Shown: piece after piece, positions 1 through 6,819 of the stretch
How positions within the stretch are numbered: the stretch's first letter is position 1
How the letters are laid out: every line of letters starts with the position of its first letter
DNA from: Thioalkalivibrio sp. AKL19
GTDB lineage: Bacteria > Pseudomonadota > Gammaproteobacteria > Ectothiorhodospirales > Ectothiorhodospiraceae
NCBI RefSeq assembly: GCF_000420165.1
Contig: NZ_ATUK01000018.1
Location: forward strand, 51,290 to 115,289
Length of the DNA: 64,000 bases
Reading direction: 5' to 3'
Notes under the pieces: generated by a model
What the model was told of the DNA's origin: nothing
The model's database searches: none
The model's input: the letters and a program-made list of their open reading frames with translations, nothing else
Position numbers and translations under genes: made by a program

Positions 1-1616
1 GCCTGGCGTACGGGCGCCAGGAGCTGCCGGGTACGATCCTCGCGGCACTTGAGCAGGTAGCGCGAGCGAGCCTGCCCGCGGACTTGCTGGTCGAGACCGC
101 GGGCAAGCCGGCTCTTGCCCAGCCCGGCCTCGCCCTGGACCAGCACGAAGCGGAGCTCGCCGCTCTCCAGGACCTGGTCCCAGTGCCCGCGAAGCTGCTG
201 CAGTTCCGGACTGCGCCCGGTCAGGGGCGTCAGGCCGCGCAGGCTCTGTGCATCCACCCGGTCCAGCGGACCGGGGTCGCTGGTGACGCGGTAGGCACCG
301 GTGCCGTCCTCTGCCTCGCGGAAGGTGAAGTACCCCGAGACGCGAGCGTAGGTCGGTTCGCTGACTCGCAGGGTGCCGGGATCGGCATGCTGGGCGCAGT
401 CGTGGACGCGAGCGGTGAGCTGGCCGGTCGGATCGGGCAGGTCGGGGTCGACACCGGTGACAATCAGGTCGGTATCCACGGCCAGGCGCAGTTGACAGTC
501 GGCGGGAGCGGTCTCCAGGGCTTGCCAGGCGGCATGCACGGCGTCGACGGTCGCCTCCTCGCGCCCGGCCGGGTAGCCGAAATAGGCCAGCAGCCCGTGT
601 CCCGGGGAGGGCACGACATGGCCGTGATGGCTCAGCAGGACGAAGTCGACATGCTCCAGGGCGCGGTTGACCTGCTGCTGCTGGACCTCGATGTCGGCGC
701 TCGCATCGGGCTGGACATGGCAGGCCACGACCGTGACGCGGCGGCGTTCGGGGCGCAGGATGGCCGGTTCGGGCTCCTCGGTGTTGACGTGCTGGCTGCT
801 GGCCTCGGCGCGTTCGGCGCCGAGGATTTCCTCGCGCGTGCGCGCCAGGAGCTCGCCGGGCGCCTTGCCGGCCTCGGCCTCGAGATGGCAATAGTGATCG
901 AGCGCGCGCTTCGGGTGGCCGCTGGCTGCGAGGGCCTTCATCAGGAGATGGTGCAGGGTCTCGTCGTGTGGCTCCATTGCCAGCAGGCGGTGGAGCTCGG
1001 CGAGCAGCGGCTCGCCCTCGTTGGGCTTGGCCAGCTCGACAAGGTTGTGGGTGATGAAGACGAGAAGATTTTGCCAGTGATGGTCGCGCTGGGCCTGGGC
1101 CCAGGCGGACAGTTCCGGGAGATCCTGCAGGGCGCGCAGGCCCTCGAGGAAGTGCCCGCGGTAGTCGCAGACGATCGACAGGTTCGGATGTGCGGCGGTG
1201 GCTGCGCGGCTTTCGGCGGTGCGTCGCTCGGCGCGGGCACGCTCGGCAGGCGGGGTGGTCGTCTCGCGGCCCTCGGCGGCGCGGCGTTCGGCGCGCGCAC
1301 GATGCAGGGTGAGGAAGTCGATGGACGATCCCGGTTGTGGCTGGAAGCGGACATAGCGGGGCGTGGCGTCGAGCAGCGGGGGATCGCTGTCCGGAAGCTG
1401 GCGGCGCAGCTGGAACAGGCCCTGGCGCAGGTTGACCCGGGCGCTGTCGGAGTCGAGGTCTGGCCAGAACAGGCGTGCCAGCTCCTCGCGCGGGATGCGC
1501 CGGGGACTCTCGGCCGCCACATAGGTCAGGAGCAGACCCAGCTTGGTCCCGGACAGGGCGGGTATGTCACGGTCCTGCACGCGTACGCCGACGGTGCCGA
1601 AGGTCGTGATTTCCAT
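1..1616 (-). CDS. BTAD/SARP-type regulator with degenerate cyclase domain and AAA ATPase (C-terminus outside window)
   Basis: Reading from an ATG at 1616 (MEITTFGTVG) the frame stays open for 538 codons to the window edge. Residues 1-75 look like the OmpR-like winged helix of SARP/BTAD regulators, including EELARLFWPDLDSDSARVNL. Residues about 145-265 form a helical BTAD-like region. Residues 290-445 align with class III nucleotidyl cyclase domains (RRRVTVVACHV, then GHGLLAYFGYP), but both metal-binding aspartates of the family pattern are His (H300, H340), so catalysis is unlikely. A Walker A motif GEAGLGKS (495-502) begins an AAA/STAND-type ATPase. Inferred role: a large ATP-dependent transcriptional activator with a sensory pseudo-cyclase module. 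It points away from the DsrE-like gene and its target is unknown. The large plus-strand open frame over the same DNA is antisense shadow. Confidence 0.8.
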   Translation of the reverse strand, partial: MEITTFGTVGVRVQDRDIPALSGTKLGLLLTYVAAESPRRIPREELARLFWPDLDSDSARVNLRQGLFQLRRQLPDSDPPLLDATPRYVRFQPQPGSSIDFLTLHRARAERRAAEGRETTTPPAERARAERRTAESRAATAAHPNLSIVCDYRGHFLEGLRALQDLPELSAWAQAQRDHHWQNLLVFITHNLVELAKPNEGEPLLAELHRLLAMEPHDETLHHLLMKALAASGHPKRALDHYCHLEAEAGKAPGELLARTREEILGAERAEASSQHVNTEEPEPAILRPERRRVTVVACHVQPDASADIEVQQQQVNRALEHVDFVLLSHHGHVVPSPGHGLLAYFGYPAGREEATVDAVHAAWQALETAPADCQLRLAVDTDLIVTGVDPDLPDPTGQLTARVHDCAQHADPGTLRVSEPTYARVSGYFTFREAEDGTGAYRVTSDPGPLDRVDAQSLRGLTPLTGRSPELQQLRGHWDQVLESGELRFVLVQGEAGLGKSRLARGLDQQVRGQARSRYLLKCREDRTRQLLAPVRQ

Positions 1617-1766
1617 ATGCGCCAAAGCGGTCTCCGTCTTTCTCGGCAGTCGTTGGCTGCCATTCGTGTGCCGGTCAAACAACCTGGCTACCGTACCCTC
1701 CGGCGTGATTCCGGCGCGGGGTTCGTGTCCGCCTGACTGGATTGTACCGGCATTCTGCCGTACGGG

Positions 1767-2258
1767 TCAGTCAATGCGGATGGTGGTGTAGCCCTGGTTC
1801 TCGTAGCCCATGATCGACAGGAACGTGTTGCCCACCAGTTCAATCCCGGGCAGCAGGTCATCCTGTGCGAGGTCGAAGCGCCGGGTCGCGATGTGGCAGG
1901 CCTCCATGTGGATGCCGTCCAGCGCCTGCAGGCCCTCCAGACGTTCGTGGACGTGGCGTACGGCGGACACGTCTTCGATGTCGAGGTGATCGGTCGAGCG
2001 GGCGATCAGCGCGGCCGCGCCGCCACGGAAGGCGAAGACCATCTGCGGCTCCAGGCCCTGGCGCTGCATGTCTTCATAGGTCTCGCGGATCACGCTCAGG
2101 CGGGCGATCAGGCGCTCCGGTTCGGCGATGGTGATGTCCCAGAGGATGCGCCCGGTGTCCATGCCGGCAATGGCGCGCTGGTCGCCGGGCTTGTCGGCGA
2201 GCGCCAGGCTGGGGAGCAATAGGGCGCACAGCAGGAAGGAAGCAAGAAGGCGTTGCAT
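1767..2258 (-). CDS. Secreted DsrE/DsrF-like family protein
   Basis: A 163-residue protein starting MQRLLASFLL. The ATG at 2258 is preceded by AAGGGA, and an upstream in-frame Met lacks such a site. Residues 1-21 form a typical Sec signal peptide ending LALA, so the product is probably periplasmic. The rest resembles the DsrE-like fold of small sulfur-relay proteins (COG1416-type): a Rossmann-like sheet with FAFRGGAAALI (76-85) and a conserved-looking Cys121 in EACHIATRRF. Sulfur-carrier or redox activity is inferred from the family; no partner Dsr/Tus genes lie nearby. It is monocistronic, co-oriented with the photolyase operon but separated from it by about 140 nt containing a strong hairpin. 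Confidence 0.75.
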   Translation of the reverse strand: MQRLLASFLLCALLLPSLALADKPGDQRAIAGMDTGRILWDITIAEPERLIARLSVIRETYEDMQRQGLEPQMVFAFRGGAAALIARSTDHLDIEDVSAVRHVHERLEGLQALDGIHMEACHIATRRFDLAQDDLLPGIELVGNTFLSIMGYENQGYTTIRID

Positions 2259-2353
2259 GGCGTTCGTCCCTTTTTGGCGGAAATCCTGCCTTGAGAGTAG
2301 CAGGCTCGCTGGCGCTGTGTGCACACGAGTCCGGGGTCCAGCCCGTGGCGGGG

Positions 2354-2387
2354 GAGGCCGGACCCGGGGACGGCGGGTTCCGGCCTC
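2354..2387 (-). terminator. GC-rich hairpin downstream of the photolyase operon
   Basis: A near-perfect stem (GAGGCCGGACCCG pairing with CGGGTTCCGGCCTC, one bulge, 7-nt loop) lies just after the stop of the 87-residue gene that ends the photolyase operon. There is no U-tract on either strand, so intrinsic termination is not established; it may instead protect the 3' end. Confidence 0.3.
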
Positions 2388-2399
2388 CGCAAGCGCCGC

Positions 2400-2663
2400 T
2401 TAGTGACCGTGGTGGCCGTGATGCAGGTATTCCACCCCGTCGAGGCTCTGGATCTCGATCTCGCGCACCGGGATGAAGCGTGCCGATCCCGGGCTCACGA
2501 TCTCCTCGGTGACGCGGATGCGGTAGGGGGCCTCGTGGTTCAGCAGCTGGCCGACAAAGCGTTGCCCTTCGTGGGTCACGCGTACCGGCGTGGTGTCGTC
2601 GTAGCGGCTGAAGTTGTAGCTCACGTCCTTGGGGTATTTCAGGTTCTGTTCGGAAAAGGTCAT
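2400..2663 (-). CDS. Small hypothetical protein with His-rich C-terminal tail
   Basis: An 87-residue protein (MTFSEQNLKYPKDVSYNFSR to YLHHGHHGH) lies 17 nt downstream of the CPD photolyase gene on the same strand, so it is probably the last gene of that operon. It has no signal peptide or membrane segment. The sequence is rich in short beta-type stretches and ends in six His within eight residues, a likely metal-binding tail. I do not recognise the family. The Shine-Dalgarno site is weak, which fits translational coupling. Reality of the gene is supported by its spacing and by codon use like its neighbours; function is unknown. Confidence 0.6.
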   Translation of the reverse strand: MTFSEQNLKYPKDVSYNFSRYDDTTPVRVTHEGQRFVGQLLNHEAPYRIRVTEEIVSPGSARFIPVREIEIQSLDGVEYLHHGHHGH

Positions 2664-2680
2664 GGTTGGGCCCGTTGCAG

Positions 2681-4087
2681 TCAGTGGTCTTTTACGGCCT
2701 GGAAGGCCTCGAGTGCGGCCTGGCGGCTGGCTTTCAGGTCCACGATCGGGTCCGGATAGCCGCGGGCGCCGCCGGCACCTGGCGCGTGAATATACCGCGT
2801 TTCGACGTCCTGGAGCACGGGGACGAAGCGACGCACAAAGGTCCCGTCCGGATCGTGGCGTTCGCCCTGGGTTCGCGGATTGAAGACGCGGAAATAGGGC
2901 GCCGCGTCGGCACCGCAGCCGCCGGCCCACTGCCAGCCGAGGGTGTTGGCGGCGAGGTCGGCGTCCACCAGGGTATCCCAGAACCAGCGGGCCCCGTGCC
3001 GCCAGTGCAGGCGCAGGTTCTTGGTCAGGAAGGATCCGACCACCATGCGCAGGCGGTTGTGCATCCAGCCGGTTTCCCATAACTGGCGCATCGCCGCGTC
3101 GACGATCGGGAGCCCGGTCTCGCCGTGCTGCCAGGCCTGCAGGTCGCGTCGGGCCTCGCGCCAGGGGAAGGCCTCGAAGCGCGGGTTCAGCGGTTGTTCC
3201 GGGGTGTGCGGGAAGTGGTAGAGCACGTGATGGGCGAACTCGCGCCAGCCGAGTTCGCGGACGAAGGCCTCGGGGCCGCCGCTGTCCGGGTGCAGGCCGG
3301 CCTGGCGCAGCGCGCGCAGGATCTGGTGCGGTGATATCTCGCCGAAGTGCAGGTGCGGCGACAGGCGCGAGGTGCCGTCGTGGTCCGGACGGTCGCGCTC
3401 CACGCCGTAGTGGCGCACCGCGCCGTCGAGGAAATGTTCCAGCCGTTCGAGGGCCGCTCGCTCGCCGGGCGTCCATGCGGCGCGCAGGCCGGCGGCCCAG
3501 TCGATGGCGGGCAGGAGTTGGAGGTGTTCGGGCTGCAGGCGGTCGGGCCAGGTGCCGGGTGGCGCGAGGGTAGCGGGCGCGGGCAGCGGGTCGCGGTCGA
3601 TGCCGCGCTTGAGGCAGGCCTTCCAGAACGGGCTGAAGACCCTGTAGGGCCGACCCTGGCCGGTCTCGACGTCCCAGGGCTCGATCAGCAGGTGGGCATT
3701 GAAGCTGTGCACCTCGAGTCCATCGGCGCGCAGCCCGGCCTTGATTTCCGGGTCGCGCAGGACGAAGGCGGGGTCGTACAGGCGGTTCCAGTAGACGGCG
3801 GTGGCACCGGTTTCGCGCACGAGGCTTCGCAGGGTCTCGAGGCTGGGGCCGGCGCGCAGGGTCAGGCGGGAGCCCAGCGCGCGCAGGTCACGCTCCAGAG
3901 CCTGGAGGCTGTGGTGCAACCACCAGTTGGAGGCGGCGCCCGACTGCCATGGGGCCTCTTCCTCCGGGGCATGGATGAAAACCGGGATGACCGGGCCCCC
4001 GCGTTCGCAGGCGGCGTGCAACGCGGGCTGGTCGGCCAGGCGCAGGTCGCGACGCAGCCAGACGAGGGTGGGGCCAGGATCCGGCAT
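2681..4087 (-). CDS. phrB: Deoxyribodipyrimidine (CPD) photolyase, class I
   Basis: A 468-residue enzyme that repairs cyclobutane pyrimidine dimers using FADH- and blue light. It begins MPDPGPTLVWLRRDLRLAD, the classical N-terminal antenna-binding domain. The C-terminal FAD domain shows DGTSRLSPHLHFGEIS, the WETGWMHNRLRMVVGSFLTK block and WQWAGGCGADAAPYFRVFNP, all diagnostic of the cryptochrome/photolyase superfamily. Length is normal. The start codon overlaps the stop of the upstream [4Fe-4S] photolyase gene (TGATG), so the two are translationally coupled. The order merR, FeS photolyase, phrB, small gene reads as one light-damage operon. Confidence 0.95.
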   Translation of the reverse strand: MPDPGPTLVWLRRDLRLADQPALHAACERGGPVIPVFIHAPEEEAPWQSGAASNWWLHHSLQALERDLRALGSRLTLRAGPSLETLRSLVRETGATAVYWNRLYDPAFVLRDPEIKAGLRADGLEVHSFNAHLLIEPWDVETGQGRPYRVFSPFWKACLKRGIDRDPLPAPATLAPPGTWPDRLQPEHLQLLPAIDWAAGLRAAWTPGERAALERLEHFLDGAVRHYGVERDRPDHDGTSRLSPHLHFGEISPHQILRALRQAGLHPDSGGPEAFVRELGWREFAHHVLYHFPHTPEQPLNPRFEAFPWREARRDLQAWQHGETGLPIVDAAMRQLWETGWMHNRLRMVVGSFLTKNLRLHWRHGARWFWDTLVDADLAANTLGWQWAGGCGADAAPYFRVFNPRTQGERHDPDGTFVRRFVPVLQDVETRYIHAPGAGGARGYPDPIVDLKASRQAALEAFQAVKDH

Positions 4088-5655
4088 CAGATGCGGCCTC
4101 CCTGCGCGAGTGCATTGCGGATGTGGCCGGCCCGGTCGCGGATGGCCTGCAGGCGTTCGGGATCCATCTTTTCGACGTGCTTCCATTGCAGTGCGGTGCG
4201 CGGATGACGGGCGAAACGGTCGCGGTGGCGGTCGAGGAAGTCCCAGTACAGCGTGGTGAAGGGGCAGGCGTTCTCGCCCACGGCCTCGGCGGCGTCGAAC
4301 GGGCACTGCCGGCAGTAGTTGCTCATGCGCTGGATGTAGCGCCCGGTCGCAACGTAGGGCTTGGAGGCGATGCGCCCGTCGTCCGCGTACTGTGACATGC
4401 CGATCACGTTGGGGAGCTCCACCCACTCCACGGCATCGACATAGATGCCCAGGTACCAGGCGTGGATCTCGGCGGGGTGCACGCCCAGGAGCTGGGCGAA
4501 CAGCCCGGTGACCATGAGGCGCTGGATATGGTGTGCGTACCCGAGTTTCAGCGTCTGATCCACCGTCTGGTGGAGGCAGTGCATGGAGGTGTCGGCGTCC
4601 CAGTAGAGGGCCGGCAGCGGCTGGTCTGCCGCCAGGGCGTTCCACTCGTGCCAGGACTGGCCAAAGTGGAAGTACAGCCCGCGCACATACTCGCGCCAGC
4701 CGAGGATCTGGCGGATGAAGCCCTCCACGGAGGGGAGCGGCGCGTGGCCGTCGCGCCAGGTCTGCTCGGCCGCGTCAATCACGCTGCGCGGGTCGATCAG
4801 GTGCAGGTTCAGCGCGGCGGACAGGCGGGCGTGGTAGAGCCAGGGACGGTCGGTCCACATCGCGTCCTGACAGGTGCCGAACGCGGGCAGGCGGTGCTGG
4901 ATAAAGTCGTCGAGGGCCTGCTGCGCCTGTTCCGGGGTGACCGGCCAGTCGAAGTCATCGGCGTGACCCGGAAGGTCCGGGAGGTGCCGGGTGATGTCCT
5001 CCAGGCACTCGCGGGTGAGCGCGTCGGGCGGGAAACCCACGGGCTGGGGCAGGGGGCCCGGGCCATCCCGTCCGAAGTGTCCGCGGTTATCGGCGTCGAA
5101 ATTCCACTGGCCGCCCGCCGGCTCGTGGCCGTTCATCAGCACGGCCAGGGCCGCGCGCTGTTCCCGGTAGAAGTACTCCATGCGCAGCTGCTTGCGCCCT
5201 TTGGCCCAGGTCCGAAAGGCCTCCAGCGGGACCAGGAAGTGCGGGTCGTCCAGTATCTCCAGCGGGATGCCCCGGTCGGCACAGGCTCGTTCCAGCTGGA
5301 GGAGGACGCGGTGTTCCCCCGGCTGCAGGACCCGGACCTGCCGCGGCCGGAGCTGGTCGAGATCCGCAAGCAGGGCGTTGCCCAGGGTCTGTCGGCTGTG
5401 TTCGCCCAGACGGCGGTAGGAAACGGTCAGGCCCTCGTCGCGGCGCTGCGCGGCGAAGTGGCGCATCGCTGACAGGAACAGAAGGGTGCGGGCAACGTGT
5501 GACGGCACGTGCCGGGATTCTTCGGTGACCTCGGCCATCCAGAGACAATCCTGCTCGGGGTCCAGATGCTGCAGGCCCGGGTGGTCCGGAGCGAGCTGGT
5601 CGCCGAGCACGACCAGGAGGGTGCGCACGGTCGCGGGCGAGGTGGACGGGGCCAC
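4087..5655 (-). CDS. [4Fe-4S] bacterial cryptochrome / (6-4) photolyase (FeS-BCP, CryB/PhrB type)
   Basis: A 522-residue member of the 'deoxyribodipyrimidine photolyase-related' family, which includes (6-4) photolyase PhrB of Agrobacterium. It starts at a GTG with LLVVLGDQL, the family's N-terminal signature. Cysteines 360, 448, 451 and 464 have spacings of 88, 3 and 13, matching as I recall the cluster ligands of Agrobacterium PhrB (C350, C438, C441, C454), so a [4Fe-4S] cluster is very likely. FAD-domain blocks such as QILGWREYVRGLYF and YVDAVEWVELPNVIGMSQYA are present. It repairs (6-4) photoproducts or acts as a blue-light receptor; sequence alone cannot separate these. It lies 24 nt after the merR-type gene. 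Confidence 0.92.
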   Translation of the reverse strand: MAPSTSPATVRTLLVVLGDQLAPDHPGLQHLDPEQDCLWMAEVTEESRHVPSHVARTLLFLSAMRHFAAQRRDEGLTVSYRRLGEHSRQTLGNALLADLDQLRPRQVRVLQPGEHRVLLQLERACADRGIPLEILDDPHFLVPLEAFRTWAKGRKQLRMEYFYREQRAALAVLMNGHEPAGGQWNFDADNRGHFGRDGPGPLPQPVGFPPDALTRECLEDITRHLPDLPGHADDFDWPVTPEQAQQALDDFIQHRLPAFGTCQDAMWTDRPWLYHARLSAALNLHLIDPRSVIDAAEQTWRDGHAPLPSVEGFIRQILGWREYVRGLYFHFGQSWHEWNALAADQPLPALYWDADTSMHCLHQTVDQTLKLGYAHHIQRLMVTGLFAQLLGVHPAEIHAWYLGIYVDAVEWVELPNVIGMSQYADDGRIASKPYVATGRYIQRMSNYCRQCPFDAAEAVGENACPFTTLYWDFLDRHRDRFARHPRTALQWKHVEKMDPERLQAIRDRAGHIRNALAQGGRI

Positions 5656-5679
5656 GGAGCCGGGAAACGGTGGGGACGG

Positions 5680-6690
5680 CTACTGGGGCAGGTGCCGCGA
5701 GAGCCGCGCCGCGGCTTCCAGGGGCGGCCCGGGCAGGACCTCGATCTCGCGGCCGTGTTCGCACTTCGAAAGCTCCAGGGCCGCCGAGCCCGCAAGGTAG
5801 CAGGGCGGACCGGCCTGCTTGAGGATGGCCTCCACCCGGGGGAGCTCGGGGCTGCGCATCAGTTGCGAGGAGCCATGGATGATCAGCGCCGGGGCGTTGA
5901 GGCGGCGCATCAGGGTCTCCAGGCCCTCGGGGCTGGTGGCGTCGAACAGGGGCAGGGTCTTCAGGCCGCGGCGGGCGCAGGCGAGCTGCAGCAACATGCC
6001 GCCGACCTGCTGGTGACCGCCGCCCAGCACCAGGCAGGGGTAGGCGGGGTCATCGCAGGCCCGGGTCGCGGTGCGCAACTGATCGGCGAAGGCCGCGGTG
6101 GCCCAGGCCGCGAAGATGGCCAGGCGGACTTCGCCTTCGGCGTCGTGCCGGGACTCCTCGCGCAGGCGGCGGTAGACCTCGAGGAAGGCGCTTTCGTGGA
6201 CGCCATCCCAGCCGTGGCGCATGACCTGCCGGGCGTAGGTGCGATCCAGTTCACCGACGTCCAGATCCGTGACCGAGTCGTACAGGGCCTCGGCGAGAGG
6301 GTCCATGGTGTGGGGGGCGATCCCGGGGCTGGCACTCGTGCGCCGTTGAGGCCGCCTGGTGTTCTCCGGGGTCGTCCCGGTCTTGCTCGGCTCGGACCGG
6401 GCGGGTGCCGACGCGGGTTCGTCATCCAGGACCCGATGGACCTGGGACACCGGTATGCCCTGTTCCAGCAGCTCCATGATCCGCTTGATCCGCGCGATGT
6501 CACCAAGGCTGTAGAGCCGGTGACCCTTGGGTGTGCGCATCGGGCGAATCAGCCCGTAGCGGCGCTCCCAGGCACGTAGCGTCACGTCGTTGATGCCCGT
6601 CTCCGCGCATACGTGCCGGATCGGGTACAGGCCTTCTTCGTCGTGGGGTTCGATGTGCGTCGCGCTCGCCATGAATAAATTGTACGACAT
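5680..6690 (-). CDS. MerR-family regulator with C-terminal cobalamin-domain-like region (LitR/CarH-like)
   Basis: A 336-residue protein. Residues about 20-90 are a MerR winged helix (YPIRHVCAETGINDVTLRAW, RRYGLIRP, GHRLYSLGD). After a Pro-rich linker, residues 130-335 resemble the helical-bundle plus B12-binding region of LitR/CarH light-responsive repressors. The cobalamin motif (D/E)xHxxG reads GGHQQVG with His226 kept, and SSQL follows, but the W-x9-EH photosensor motif is not evident. It heads the photolyase operon, so control of photoreactivation genes is the natural inference (LitR/CarH relatives are known to control phr/cry genes). The start is uncertain: the ATG at 6690 overlaps a possible -10 box, and the Met at 6672 is an alternative. 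Confidence 0.82.
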   Translation of the reverse strand: MSYNLFMASATHIEPHDEEGLYPIRHVCAETGINDVTLRAWERRYGLIRPMRTPKGHRLYSLGDIARIKRIMELLEQGIPVSQVHRVLDDEPASAPARSEPSKTGTTPENTRRPQRRTSASPGIAPHTMDPLAEALYDSVTDLDVGELDRTYARQVMRHGWDGVHESAFLEVYRRLREESRHDAEGEVRLAIFAAWATAAFADQLRTATRACDDPAYPCLVLGGGHQQVGGMLLQLACARRGLKTLPLFDATSPEGLETLMRRLNAPALIIHGSSQLMRSPELPRVEAILKQAGPPCYLAGSAALELSKCEHGREIEVLPGPPLEAAARLSRHLPQ

Positions 6691-6709
6691 TTATACAGCG
6701 CATGTACAA
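6680..6709. promoter_or_regulatory. Inverted repeat TTGTAC-N18-GTACAA in the merR/DUF255 divergent region
   Basis: Six-base inverted arms (TTGTAC at 6680-6685, GTACAA at 6704-6709) with a TATAC/TATAAA core between them lie at the start of the MerR-type gene. On the minus strand TTCACC-N16-TATAAA is a passable sigma70 promoter overlapping the repeat. This placement is typical of an autoregulatory MerR/LitR operator. Inference only. Confidence 0.45.
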
Positions 6710-6819
6710 GCGGTGAAATATGTGCTGCGATCCGCGTGGCCCCGGGAATGGGAATGAACCTTCCCGGTCTGCGCGTCCCAAAGGGTAGCAACCTTTTTTC
6801 GTTGTTGCTGGAGGATCGC

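Noticed and set aside
84..1736. 550-codon plus-strand open frame
   Set aside because: It is antisense to the BTAD/ATPase gene, whose frame shows recognisable motifs; the plus frame is low-complexity Gly/Ala/Leu sequence with no domain.
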